Positions 43,331-54,525 of a DNA stretch of 64,000 nucleotides are shown here, in pieces. The translations under genes and the position numbers were made by a program. Below the pieces are notes generated by a model that was not told where the DNA came from, did not search any database, and worked only from the letters and a program-made list of their open reading frames with translations. Source of the stretch: Henricia sp. BOLD:AAB3569 (lineage: Eukaryota; Echinodermata; Asteroidea; Spinulosida; Echinasteridae); assembly GCA_037783545.1 (NCBI GenBank), contig JBBELK010000490.1, positions 558,001 through 622,000 on the forward strand, read 5' to 3'. Positions within the stretch are counted from its first letter, which is position 1, and every line of letters begins with the position of its first letter.

Positions 43331-44587
43331 TAAGCATAAGAACACTCAAAGCAAAGCGCCGACAGAATTTCAAAGAAAAGCCATTTTCCTCATACATATA
43401 CAAAAGGTATAGGAGTTGAGAAGTTGATCAGATTGTTTTTCCTTTAAAATGAGTCATCGTCATCAAGCATCGGGGAAAGATTACCATGCACTGACACCCT
43501 TAGAGACCCCATGCGCTAAACCTATGAGACAACTATCTGGGTACGCATAAAACAATTGAAGATAACTCGACAACCAGTTGCCGTAGACTCCTAAACTTGA
43601 GATCTGTGTCTCATTGTTTTATATATGCTTTCCAATGAGACTGAAATTGGCGTATTTTGGTTCCAAGTTTAGCTACCAGGGCTCAATTTTGCCTAAAATC
43701 ATCAGATTTATCTGATATTTCTTCAGAATCTTGAAGATCTATACGGGTAATTCCATGAGGTTGGGTATATAAAAAAAAGCTGTGTCCAGTAAGTTCTTTT
43801 ATTTAAAGACTGGATAATTATTTATCTGGTGAAATATTGTTGTACTGAATATAGCTAGGTGTCCCAATATACTCATGTTGTTCTCACTGACAAATCTCTC
43901 ACAGATCATGAAAGATTTGTCTTACCTACGCAACATGGACACCACATATGTTTAACACTACGAGTACATTTTGGAGGTATGTAGTTTTGTTATAATGTGG
44001 TGTAAATACTTATATATGTGTTTCTTTATGAAATGAATATACTTACTAAAGTAGCTGGGCTGGAATGTTGCTCATATTTAAGACCTGGTATATGTCACAC
44101 TTTTTGTACCCAACCCCGTGGAATGACCAATACTTGTTGGCAAGCCTATGGTACAGAGAATGCACTCTGAATGGAGTGGACAACTTCTAGTTCTAATAGT
44201 GGTCAGTATAGACCCCAATTCTGGTTTTCAGATGCCGTGTGTAATGCGCCATGATCTCATTCAATACACATCCTGCTGTGTAATTACCGAGTGTTGCAGC
44301 CATTTCAGTAATACCTTTCATTGATATGCATGCTAATGGTCGGAAAGAGCATAATAGCAATACACAGAGATGGTCTGTTTTAGTATAGTTCGATACTTGC
44401 ACAACCGCTCAGTCACCATTTTCATCTCTGTCCTCCTCTCCGATCTCTTCCCCGTCATCTTCATCTCCGCTGGCCTCCTCTTGACTTCCATCTTGCTCAT
44501 CAACTACATCCTCACTCTGTTTTCGTCTATGTCCTTTTTAGCCTCATAGTACAGATTATCTGGTTCCTGCTCCCTTACTCAACCAGG

Positions 44588-45072
44588 AATCAGGAATAAG
44601 TCGCAAGCATGTAGCTTGTTCGGTTCTATAGTTATGATCCGATAACGATGACAAGCCTTCCGTTGTTTACCAAATCCACATTCCAAGAAAACCGGCCTTG
44701 AAATAAAATAGATACGTCACCGAAATTGTGAAATAATAAGCCTTCGGACGATACCAAATTCATTCATTCATTCATTCAAATGTAGGGGGCTTCAACGAAT
44801 AATAAGGGTGACAACATGTATGGGAAATCGGTGTTATTCATAAGATTTTGATTACTTCCTAGAACAAAAGAACACGGACAATTCACACAAATCATCTTTA
44901 TTTTCATCTTTAAGTATCGTTTTTACAATAAACACATTAATGACGGTAATCTATGATAACTACACTTCCTCAAAGTACCAAAACCCGAAAATCGACTTTG
45001 TTCACGATTTTACCCACATACCCAATTGACTGGGCCATTACTCGAAACGGCATCAGCGACTTATTCCTGATT
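44588..45072. mobile_element. 485-bp inverted-repeat insertion in the left gene copy
   Basis: AATCAGGAATAAGTCGC (44588-44604) is mirrored by GCGACTTATTCCTGATT (45056-45072). The right copy of the gene has no such segment. The insertion ends the left copy's reading frame within its terminal repeat. The interior includes (ATTC)n at 44762 and no gene. No clear target duplication. Confidence 0.75.
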
Positions 45073-46005
45073 ACGTTGTACCGGGTCACATATGTGAGCG
45101 ACCATGTTAGTTCGTTTGATCTTTTGTATGATCACTTTCTTGCACTGTGGAAGGGTGGCAGGGTCGAAACTCTTCATCTTCTTCCATTCTGCCCTCTTGC
45201 TCGTCTTAATTTTCTTTGGCATCTTGGTCTTCATGGCGAGATAGCGGGCTTTGTCCTTTGTCAGGATGTGTCTCCTCCTTGCGGCCATACATGTCACACG
45301 TGAACGACATGAGGATGTCCTTGACAGGGGCAGGGACTGTCTCCCCCTTGGCAAGCTCTCCAAAGGCCTTAAGAACCCCCTGTCTTTGAGCATTGCGTCA
45401 AAGAAACGAACCTTTCCTTCGTGGTTGAAGGCCGCTGTATACATGTAGTCTGAGCCAGTGAATGCATGGAATGCTGGTAGAGCTGCACACAGGTAAATAA
45501 ATTGACCAACACCATCAAGCATGCTGTGGTTTATAAAGTATAAAAAGAACTCAAACAACCGATTCGCCATGGATCCAACGTTACCTCGATTCATGAGAAT
45601 GTCTCCATTGATGCGACAAGCGTGCTTAATTGCAAGTGAGAAGAACACATCGGAGTCATCACAGCGAATGAGAATAGTGTTCCTCAAAAAGCTGGCAGTG
45701 GCAGCACAGACTGCATTGTGGACCATCATAGTGTCAGCACTGGTATTTTCCAATCTCGGCACGTATAACCTCAGACTGGAGGTAAGACAGCGCGCTCCAC
45801 CATGGCTTCCGTGCAACTTTTGCACCAGACTGGCCTTGTTGGTGGAGCACACGCTGCCATTGAGGTGGCCCAGAGACAGCGGGAAAGTCATCTCGAGAAT
45901 CTTAAACCTTTGACTTTCACAGCACGGAACCGCATCGATCAAAGACAATTGCAGGGAGCAGCGGGGTGCTGTCACAGGGGCTCCTACTCTGAGAAACCTG
46001 ACCAT
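45061..46005 (-). pseudogene. HAFTG-family uncharacterised protein, left copy, C-terminally disrupted
   Basis: A 314-codon frame matches a large invertebrate-expanded uncharacterised family. It has NTSADTMMVHNAVCAAT and NTILIRCDDSDVFFSL (an acidic, PIN/XPG-nuclease-like pair of blocks), LPAFHAFTGSDYMYTAAF (the family hallmark, usually HAFTGCD), then GKVRFFDAMLKD and a basic KKIKTSKRAEWKKMK region. I recall the family from many marine invertebrate genomes without a known function; the nuclease-like reading is inference. The expected cysteine after HAFTG is serine in both copies. The C-terminus runs into the inverted-repeat insertion, and the acidic tail continues beyond it at ~44400-44560. No good initiation context is visible. 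Confidence 0.6.
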
Positions 46006-46167
46006 GCCCAGTCCCGATCACAAGACTTTGCAAGAACAAAATGAGATGTGACTCCTTTAAGAAGGCGATGCGGTCCCGTGCTGTGAAAGCAAAAGTCAAC
46101 TTGAAGATGTCCTGAAGTACCCCCTAACACCATTCCCGCTGTCACGCTTGGCCACCTCAATGGCAGC

Positions 46168-47180
46168 ATGTTGTTACACCAACAAGGCCAGTCCGGTGCA
46201 CAAGTTGCATGGAACCCATGGTGGAGCGCGCTGTCCTACCAGTCCGAGCAGTCCGAGGTGACACGTGCCGAGATTGGCGAGTACCAGTGCTCAGGTCACC
46301 TCGAAGCTGACATTATGATGGTCCACTACACAGTCTGTGCTGCCACCACTAGCTCTTTTCGGAACACCATTCTCATCCGATGTGATGACTCCGATGTGAT
46401 CTTCTCACTTGCAAAGCACGCTTGTCGCATTAATGGAGACACTCTCATTGATCTTGGTCACAGTGGCAAAAACAACCGTCGCTGCATCAACATGACCATT
46501 CTTGCCACGAAACAAAGACCCGAGGTAACGTTGGGTACATGGCGATTTAATCGGTTGTAGGAGTTGTTTACTTTACAAACCTTAGCATGCTTGATGGTGT
46601 TGGTCAATTCGTTTACATGCATTCACTGGCTCAGCCTACCGGTACATGTATACAGCAGCCTTCAACCGCAAAGGAAAGGTTCGTCTCTTTGACGCGATGC
46701 TCAAAGACAGGGAGGTTCCTAAGGCCTTTGGGGAGTGTGGCAAGAGGGAGACAGTCCCTGCTCTATCAAGGACATCCTCATGTCGTTCACGTGTGACATG
46801 TACGGCCGCAATAAAGGCCAATATGCCAAAGAAAATGAAGAAGAGCAAGAGGGCAGAATGGAAGATGATGAAGGGTTCGACCCTGCCACCCTTCCAAGAA
46901 AGTAAACCCACAAAAGATCAAACGAACTGATATGGTCGCTCATATCTATGGGACCCATGGATCCTGGTTGAGGGAAAGTACCTCCCGCTGTGGTTTGAAG
47001 GGGAGCAAGAACCAGATAATCTGTACTATGAGGCTGAAAAGGACATAGATGGAGGAGAGTGAGGATGAAAATGACACTGTAGTTGATGAGCAAGATGGAA
47101 GTCAAGAGGAGGCGAGCGGAGATAAAGATGACGGGGAAGAGATCGGGGAAGAGGGCAGATGAACATGAGGACTGAGCTTG
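46168..47180 (+). pseudogene. HAFTG-family uncharacterised protein, right copy, frameshifted
   Basis: Mirror copy of the left gene. The 130-codon segment 46168-46560 carries GHLEADIMMVHYTVCAATTS, NTILIRCDDSDVIFSLAKHA and GKNNRRCINMT, and ends at a stop in sequence where the left copy also breaks. Further segments to 46930 carry SLAQPTGTCIQQPS and TAAFNRKGKVRLFDAMLKD, then KKMKKSKRAEWKMMK. After 46930 other frames give WFEGEQEPDNLYYEAEKDID-like text and an acidic tail (DGSQEEASGDKDDGEEIGEE) to ~47180. At least three frame changes make it non-functional, but the order of blocks confirms a full-length ancestor. Confidence 0.6.
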
Positions 47181-48654
47181 CACAACCGTACCGAATTATA
47201 CTAAAACAGTCCATCTATGTGTATTGCTATTCTGCTCTTCCATTAGCATACATATCAGTGAAAGGTAATTACACAGCAGGATTTGTATTGAATCTGACAA
47301 ACAGAATTGGGGCCTATACCGACCACGATTAGAACTAGAAGTTGTCGACTCCATTCAGGGTGCATTCTCTGTACCATAGGCTTGCCAACAGGTATTGGTC
47401 ATTCCACGGGGTTGGGTACAAAAACTGTGACATACCAGGTCTTAAATATGAGTATCATTCCAGCCTAGCTACTTTAGTAAGTATATTAATTTTATAAAGA
47501 AACACATGTTACACTACAATAGAAGTAATTACACCACATTATAACAAAGTTACATACCTCCAAAATGTACTCGTAGTGTTAAACATATGTGGTGTTCATG
47601 TTTGCGTAGGTAAGACAAATCTTTTATGATCTATGAGAGATTGGTCAGTGAAAATAACATGATTATATTGGGACACCTAGCCATATTCAGTACAACAATA
47701 TTTCACCAGATAAATAATTCTCCAGTCTTTAAATAAAACAACTAACTGTACCAAGGCAACATGGACACCTTTTTTTTTATATATACCCAGCCTCATGGAA
47801 TGACCCGTATAGATCTTGAAGATTCCGAAGCAATAGCCCTTGTAGCTAAAATTTGAACCAAAACATGCCAATTTCAGTCTCATTGGAATGCATATACAAA
47901 ACACTGAGACACAGATCTCAAGTTTAGGAGTCTACGGCAACTGGTTGTCGAGTTATCTTCAATTTGTTTACGCATACCCAGATCTTGGGCATTTGGGGCG
48001 TTATAGGTAGGGTTAGCCTAAATCGACGTAGCACCCACATTTGTTGCACTATTGAGCTCAGTGACCACTTAAACCGAAGCTCATGGCCTTGGGCAGATTT
48101 TTTATATCCATACAAGACAGGTCAGTGGTAGAACAATATGTTTTCAGAAGTTGTAAGCGTCTCGGGGTCGGACTAAGTTACAACAATTTTGACCTCGTCT
48201 TGGAGAAACTTGATATAGAAACCCACAAATCCTTGAAGAATGGGGTTAAATTGTTTTTCTAATGTTTTCTAATCATATTATGATGGGACAATTATTCAGG
48301 TCAAATTGCCCCAGATACGTGATTTTAAGGATTTTTTAGTAGAAACTGCTTAAAACAGCTATTATTTTGACCTGTAGGCCAAATGCCATCCATGGGCAAC
48401 TTAAGAATACCCTTTTCATATGCCCCGAGGTGTACTACAACAGAAAATAAACATTAGAGCTGTGCACTTTTTTCGCCATTAAACGGCCCAACCCCGGGGA
48501 CTAATACGCACATTTTGTGAATAACCAGGCAAAATTGTGATATAAACACCCAGTTTTTCCGAGCCGCATACGTTTCCCGTACGTGTACCATTTCTAATGG
48601 CCCTAACACGTACATGCTGCATGCAGTTACATCAGTTTAGTCATTCATGACATG

Positions 48655-48800
48655 AAAAATAACACGGGGCGTGTCGCAATGCGCGTGATTGGAGGGCTTT
48701 CGAGTATACCGTCTATATTGTCTAGCGGAAAATGTTATTGGATGGCCGTCGTCTACGGTCACTACACGGTTCAAAACAAAAGAACACTACTTGGTCAACT
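48655..48800 (+). repeat. Dispersed repeat shared with 26220-26500
   Basis: GGGCGTGTCGCAATGCGCGT, GATTGGAGGGCTTT, GTATACCGTCTATATTGTCTA and GATGGCCGTCGTCTACGGTC match the minus strand of 26360-26495. The 104-residue open frame running through it is not conserved in the other copy. The stretch 47960-48650 has no feature I can support. Confidence 0.6.
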
Positions 48801-49186
48801 TCAAGTTGACTGTTGCACCAGCTCGACCGTTGTTAGCGACATGGAAAAAAAATATATAAATATCTATTTTGAGTTAAAACCACTTTCAAACAACAGACCA
48901 GCTGCAACAGATTTCAAAAATACCTTTGTTGCAAAAATCCATCAAGCGGTTGCTGTTTTATGCTAGTTAAATTGCGTCCAATTTACGTGCGGAATCATCA
49001 ATGAAAATGAATGGACAGCTAGTTTAAAAATTGTGATGTGATGCATAGCACCTATACGCGCGCACACACTGCAGCCTAGCCGTACACATAACCCAACTCA
49101 CGGCAGCCTACCCGGTACAAGTTTGCCTATATAAGTACACCTTCGCGCTACTAATTTTTCTCATCCTTCGAAATAATAAAGAAAAT

Positions 49187-49580
49187 GTTTCTGCTCTTTT
49201 TTTTTTCATAGTGTCTTGTAAAACATACAACCACGCAACTACCGGGCATATTTCTGGCTTTTTCGACCAAAAAAATTGTTCAAAAAACACCATCTAACAG
49301 AGACGGTTTTCGAAGTTTTTGCGTGTAAACGTACGTATGGAGCGAACAACCGTGTTGACTTCTCTTTCTCAGGATTCCGTCACGGGGTCACGCGCATATC
49401 ATGAATACCTAATGAGCGTTTCAGAAATCGCGAAAATCTCATTTTCGAAATACGCACTTTTGCTTGCAATTTATGCACTTAAAACCGACAATTAAAAAAA
49501 AATTAAAATCCACGTCGGCAAGATGGATGTTTGGACTATCGAAAAAAGCCCAATTGCTGGATTTTTCTTTCAAGGGGATT
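49187..49580 (+). repeat. Dispersed repeat H, 3' part (copy 3), uninterrupted
   Basis: Same text as 40795-41145 and continuing past the point where copy 2 is split (AAAAGCC, then GCTGGATTTTTCTTTCAAGG). It therefore shows the empty site of the LINE insertion. Confidence 0.75.
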
Positions 49581-49697
49581 ATAGCTCTGTATCTACTACA
49601 TAAATGAAAAATAGACATTTTGTTTGTCCCTGGTGTCAGCATATAATATCTTATTATTATGCCTTTGAATATATCTCCAAACAATGTTTTTATTTAG

Positions 49698-49798
49698 AAC
49701 TACTTCAAACAGACCTAGGCCCGCAGATTCTGGAAGGTCTTCACCATACCACGACGATGAGGGTGATGAGGACGATGAATATTGTGTGATGGATGAAG
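49698..49798 (+). CDS. Candidate internal exon, unrecognised gene (exon b)
   Basis: This 101-bp open segment lies between an acceptor (TGTTTTTATTTAG ending at 49697) and a donor (GATGAAG followed by GTATAT). It reads TTSNRPRPADSGRSSPYHDD followed by EGDEDDEYCVMDE, an acidic, probably disordered segment. It starts with one and ends with one base of split codons, which fits the exon at 25072 upstream and the exon at 50051 downstream. If joined to exon a the intron would be ~24.5 kb and contain most of the elements described. Gene not recognised. Confidence 0.45.
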
Positions 49799-50050
49799 GT
49801 ATATCAAGCATGTAGTGAAGTTATAAAATACAACACGACAGTTAAGGATAACATCTGTGAATAAATAATTGTAAATAAATACATGTAGTGCCCTCATAAA
49901 GCAAGGAAAACGGATGGAAAGAATGAAGAAACATGATTCCCAATATCCCCCTCCCGCCCCCATATACCTGGCTAGGTCGCTGGTTGACACGGGTTTTTTT
50001 TCAAGCCCTAAAACATCAATCATTTTTGGATATTTATTTTCTTGATCCAG

Positions 50051-50145
50051 ATGGAGACAAGCACCGAGATTCCGTCTTCATGAAATTGGACAAATCTATG
50101 ACCGAAACATATACTGCACACGACGATGTGAATTCACTCCCCACG
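50051..50145 (+). CDS. Candidate internal exon, unrecognised gene (exon c)
   Basis: This 95-bp open segment lies between TTTATTTTCTTGATCCAG and a donor ACG followed by GTACAT. It supplies the two bases completing exon b's last codon and then reads GDKHRDSVFMKLDKSMTETY and TAHDDVNSLPT. It ends in phase 0. No follow-up exon was found in the remaining plus-strand sequence, so the gene probably continues beyond the window or is interrupted. Function unknown. Confidence 0.45.
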
Positions 50146-50347
50146 GTACATATAATTAACATATATGGGGTTTCCTCCAAGATTTGAAGGAAATTAACCA
50201 TAATTCTCTTGTTTTGTGACTTCACAAGGTTTTATATTTGCTTTGTTTTATACATACATGAATGATACATAACGAAAGCTTTCAGAGCTTTTATGGGCAA
50301 CATACCATTGAATTTGATCATGGAATGTGATGTTTGTATGTGGGGCG

Positions 50348-50395
50348 TTCAGTCGACATCGTACAAGTCGACATCGTACAAGTCGACAAATCGCC
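50348..50395. repeat. Short direct repeat, TCGACATCGTACAAG x2
   Basis: Two consecutive ~15-bp units are followed by a third, changed unit (TCGACAAATCGCC). Several AAGTCGGC motifs follow to 50555. Confidence 0.8.
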
Positions 50396-50639
50396 TAAGT
50401 CGGCCGTCCGACGAAAGTCCCGATCGTCTACAATGCATTTCCATTGAAATGTATGTTTCTAAGTCGGCATTTGTGGGTCGCCATTTCGCCCAAGTCGGCA
50501 TGTTATTCTCGGTCCATTTCAACAAAATGCAATACAAAATCCTTTGTGTAAGTCGGCACTTAAAAACCACACAATATGGCATCGATTTCCTTCCCTACGG
50601 TTTCCAAGAAGTGTTGAATGAAAAGATAAACACTGCCTG

Positions 50640-51013
50640 ACCTCTGTTTATTGGCATGCACGGACCGTGGTCGCCAGTGTATCAGTGTCGTCATGTTACA
50701 GCCAAACAAGGCTGCGTTCGAAACGCGCGAACACTGCAAACGTTTGCATCGTTCGCCAACAGCTGGTATAAAGGAAACATTTAGCAACCGCCAATCAATG
50801 AGGGCATTGGTAAAGTGATTGCCGTCTGGGCATAGTACAATAAGAGTACCTTTAGCATTACAGATTTTCAAATATCTTAATGCGTAGACGATAAGGGCAA
50901 TGGGAGGACATAAATAATTGTTGTCATTTGACCAGTCAAAGCAAAAAGCATCCACCCCTGACGAACCTCTGCACCAGAACCTAGTGTAGAACTTGTGTGT
51001 TTTACAACTAGTA
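50640..51013 (-). pseudogene. Post-RNase H segment of DIRS-2 (downstream half)
   Basis: The frame reads SCKTHKFYTRFWCRGSSGVD, AFCFDWSNDNNYLCPP and KGTLIVLCPDGNHFTNALID. This is the conserved stretch that follows RNase H in DIRS-type polyproteins (RFNSRFW..G...DAF..DW...NN...PP). Its first codons continue exactly from the RNase H half at 54526 once the intervening element is removed, across a GTA duplication. Downstream of ~50640 the frame degenerates. Confidence 0.7.
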
Positions 51014-51179
51014 TAGGCGAGGATATGTCCCCGATTATCTTTCACCTTCGTGGCACACCTCTGAGAATTAAAAAATAATAGCTGTTTTATATAGATTTTG
51101 ACACGCTGAATCCAAATATGCTTGTTGGGGGTCGTGAATTCCTGCAGTTAATTAGAAAAATGCAATTTAAAAGATTAAA

Positions 51180-51297
51180 ATGCAAGACATGTATTTTCCC
51201 ATAATGCATTGCGCTGCCATAGAAATATAATGACGTAATTCTTTTTCAACCAATGAAAGCACGCGGCCTGCACACATGACCTCTAAGGGAAGTCAAC
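51180..51297 (+). promoter_or_regulatory. Promoter-like region upstream of the carried gene
   Basis: Contains ATGACGTAAT (a half-CRE-like site), AACCAATGAAAG (CCAAT box) and a GC-richer stretch (CACGCGGCCTGCACAC), then GGGAAGTCAACATGG, with A at -3 and G at +4 around the ATG at 51298. No TATA box within 40 bp. The arrangement resembles a metazoan housekeeping-type 5' flank. Confidence 0.4.
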
Positions 51298-52738
51298 ATG
51301 GCAGCCTCCATGGCCATGGAGAGCGCTTGTCTGTCGGATTTCAAGCATGTTTTAATCAAGCATGTTTTAAAGTTTGGCACTTTTGGGACTGTTTGGAGTG
51401 TGATACATGTATACAGGTACGAGGAAAATGATAAAACAAATGTTTCTTTTTTTCCGAAACGATCGAGTTGGGGAAATTATTTCGGTGCGCGGTGGACACA
51501 GCCTACAGCCACGAAAATACACGCTGCAACGCGACGCCAACGTTCACTGTTCCGCATGCATGTTCACTGGCGGGTAACTGTTCAGTTGTGAAAAGCGGTA
51601 AGCACTTTTGTCATTATACATCATCAGGAGGTAAGAGGGAAAGAAATGACCATGGCTTCAGACCTTGTGTGCTAAACATGTGGAAAGGCTAAAACAGTAT
51701 ATTTCCCACTCCAAATTTTGGGTTTTGTATTTATTCGGAAGTGTTTTCAACCAGTCTAATTGCACAGGATTTGAAGACATGACCACTACTCTATTCTTTG
51801 CCTGGAAATAGAACAAGTCAGACATCACCTTAGACATTATGCAAAAGTCATTGTGAAAGTAGCAGACAAAAAATGTCTTTTTAAGTAAAATCCTAATTTT
51901 GTTTACAATCAAATTTTTGTTTTCTATTTAGATTTACACTTACTGATAAGCCATGATTGCAAGGAGGAAGTGATGTAGGCTAGACTTGTAAATCCTTATT
52001 GAAACAATTGGGATGCAAGGGGAATGTTTTTCCTTGACATGCATTTCTCTTTAAGTATTGTTTTTCCCCCTCTCCTAACCCCAGCCATAGTTTTTGTATT
52101 TTGTAGTTTGTCTCACTTTGTCCCTTACCCCTATTTATTCAGTTTCTAGCCCTACCCAGTAGGTATAAGGCATAGGTATTGAAAGCTGGAGACTGTGGTC
52201 TAAATGAGATAGGACAAATCACTTATTCATACTTTATACTTGGGGGATAGCAAGCTGGGCAGTGGGTTGGGGCATATCTTAAATGATCTCTGGGAGGGGT
52301 GGTTATCTCATTGAAGAGTTTATCCCTATGTAGGGCTTGCTATAAGCTTACGTGATAGCCAATCCCAATCAGTGAGGAAGAACTGCACTACAGTGATTCG
52401 AGACCACCAGTTGGCTTTATAGCTCAAAGGTCTGCGATTCGAATCCCGGTGGAGCCAAGTTGCTTTTCACTGCTTCCAGATTTCCCTAACTCATCGACAT
52501 TTGTCCACATTTGTATCGTTAATATTTTGGGTTTAATGTTTTTTGTTTTTTTTTTACTTTCAGATCTAACCAACTGACAGGGGGCAGGTTTTCTTATTTA
52601 ATAGAAGCACAAAGCACCTTCTCATGCTTAAAACACAGTGACAATGTGACTGCCCCTGCCATGGCCGCTGTGCAAAGGCTCTATACCCATTTTTTTTTTC
52701 GACTCAGCTTTCACTCTGCAAATGACTTTGTAATATAG
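51298..52738 (+). CDS. Candidate two-exon gene carried by the inverted-repeat element (97 residues)
   Basis: Exon 1 is 51298-51416 (MAASMAMESACLSDFKHVLI then KHVLKFGTFGTVWSVIHVYR) and ends at TACAG followed by GTACGAG. Exon 2 starts at 52564 after a strong acceptor (a T-run then ACTTTCAG at 52546-52563). The phases match (2+1), and the joined frame stays open for 57 more residues (SNQLTGGRFSYLIEAQSTFS, CLKHSDNVTAPAMAAVQRLY, THFFFRLSFHSANDFV) to a TAG at 52736-52738. Residues ~18-38 are a hydrophobic stretch that could be membrane-associated. I do not recognise the protein. It may be a captured fragment of a host gene (first exon plus part of the second) rather than a complete one. Exon 2 may also be shorter than shown. 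Confidence 0.45.
52413..52456 (+). tRNA. tRNA-like fragment lacking the anticodon arm (pseudo)
   Basis: GGCTTTATAGCTCAAAGG carries an A-box-like D-arm start, and TGCGATTCGAATCCCGGTGG carries a T-arm/B-box. The acceptor halves GGCTTTA and TGGAGCC pair over seven positions including G-U. The anticodon arm and part of the D arm are missing, so it cannot be a working tRNA. It lies in the intron of the carried gene unit. Confidence 0.5.
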
Positions 52739-52858
52739 CAAACAGGTTAATGTTGGGTCGTTGACTTGAGAGCATGTGGTCATCAAGCTCGGAATTAAAA
52801 AGTGAACCATTGATCGACATTGATTCCCCATTATTTCTTTAGATTTATTTGTTAGTGC

Positions 52859-53024
52859 CAGTGACGTAGCTAGACCGTTCTTATTTTTTTTAGGAGGGGG
52901 GTGTTGACCACGTTTTGTCGACGGCTGCCAGGCATTCGCGGTGTCGCTCAGCGGAATAAAATAAATATTATTGGGGGTGTCACCCCTCCCCCTCCCCCTC
53001 CCCCTCCCTCTAGCTACGCCACTG
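52859..53024. mobile_element. 166-bp hAT-like MITE
   Basis: CAGTGACGTAGCTAGA at the left is mirrored by TCTAGCTACGCCACTG at the right, one mismatch. CAGTGGCGTAGC-type ends are common among hAT non-autonomous elements. The interior holds (CCCCCT)n and GGGGGTGTCACCCCT. The flanks (GTTAGTGC and TGTTAACC) are only weakly similar. From 53025 to 54340 the element is AT-rich without further signal. Confidence 0.65.
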
Positions 53025-54525
53025 TGTTAACCTGTGGAATTACTTATCTTGTTTTTAGTAGACTGGACCTTGGGTGTTCCTTTATCCTTGTATTGGCCAA
53101 TATTTATTTAAACTATGGGCAGACATTTTAAAAAACTCTTTTGCTTTTTGTGCCTTAATTTGGCAATTCAAAACCTGTTTAGTTAACTTGCATTTCCTTT
53201 TTTACAAATCCATTCCATTATGTCTGCTATTTTTCTGTCTGTGTTTTCCATGATTGACAAAAACAAAACATGTGGGCTTGAACATTTATAAAAATGTTTC
53301 TTGGTCACATGATTTTGATAAGATATACAGGAAAGAATTGTAGTGAACCATGGTCCGTTTCACTCCCTGTGTACAAAACATGTGAGACTGACTAGTGAAA
53401 AGTTGTTTATTTTTCTTAGAGAAATATTTCCTTTTAAATTTGTGTCTGCATACACTAATGATTAACAAGTCCTTTTACTGGAAAAATGCTTAATACCGAT
53501 TTGCATACGTGCAGTGTACGTGTACAGTTAAACTTTAATAAGAGCACTGTTAATACAACATTTTGCTAATAAAACATGGACATCTAGGTCCCAAATGCAT
53601 TCTTGTCATTGTTTTCATCCCAATTTAGACTTCTGCTATATAACAAGGTATCTTGCAAAATTGCAAGGACTTCTTATTAACGAGGTTTGATTGTACATGT
53701 ACATACATGTCCAAGACTTTTCCCATGAATAAACTAGATGTACCAACCAATTACAAATAAATTAGTTGTAATTTAGAAACACCTGAGGAACAATGTTTTT
53801 TCCATTTTTTTTCGTGGTCACCTTTAACGATATCTGTTAAAAGTTTTATTTAATTTTGACAGCAATAATTGTACAATTTAATGAATTTATTTCAATGTTA
53901 AATTGAAATCTTTCCTGCTGGATATTTGCATTATATTGTCAATTTTAAAATAACCATGTTCCCTAAGCTGTGTATTCTGGTGTATGGTTATACAAAGTCT
54001 ATTTGGTTGGAGTATCATAACCAGTGTGAGAATGAGATATTGGCAAATAAGCTCAAATAACTACATTGCAAAGAAGACTTTGAGAAAGTTAAATGTATGT
54101 ACATACATGGAAACAAACCTTTTATTAAGTTTAGACTTTATTATAAATAGTACAGTTTTTCTTCACCTCCTTTTGACAAACTGTACCTTTAATAAGCTTC
54201 TTTATATTTATATGTTTAACTTTGTGAACCTTTTCCCGAGCAATTAACATCAGTAATCACCAGATGTAGTCAATTAAAAACGATCCAGAATAAAATGGGT
54301 GAGGTACTTTCATTTTCATTCGAAATTGTTTTAATTTTGGTAATGCACCTTTAATTGCAAATATCTACAAAACTGCAAGTTTAGGAAACCCCCAACAAGT
54401 AAATTCGGATTCCCCGTGCCCAAATCTATAAAAATCAATCGCATTTAATTAATTCTCAGAGGTGTGCCACCAAAATCATTTTCTGAGCAAGATAATCGGG
54501 AACATACATGTATCCTCGCCTAGTA

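Larger units (their letters stand above)
43545..47960. repeat. 4.4-kb palindrome: head-to-head duplicated gene unit
   Basis: The left arm (43545 to ~46046) and right arm (~46047 to 47960) are inverted copies meeting with essentially no spacer. Shared markers include GATAACTCGACAACCAGTTG, TGCATTCTCTGTACCATAGG, CACATATGTTTAACACTACG and the coding regions. The left arm is longer because of the 485-bp insertion at 44588-45072. The arms have diverged by substitutions and small indels, so the palindrome is real and not recent. Confidence 0.8.
51011..54525. mobile_element. 3.5-kb long-inverted-repeat element inside DIRS-2, carrying a gene-like unit
   Basis: The element (51014-54522, 3509 bp) starts TAGGCGAGGATA and ends TATCCTCGCCTA, flanked by GTA on both sides. 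The inverted repeats extend ~170 bp with indels: TCCCCGATTATCTT, then GTGGCACACCTCTGAGAATT, then AATCC then CTTGTTGGGGGT are present at both ends. Removing it rejoins the DIRS-2 coding sequence in frame. No transposase is seen. It contains a promoter-like region, a start codon and two phase-compatible exons (51298-51416 and 52564-52738), a tRNA-like fragment and an hAT-like MITE. Confidence 0.8.
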
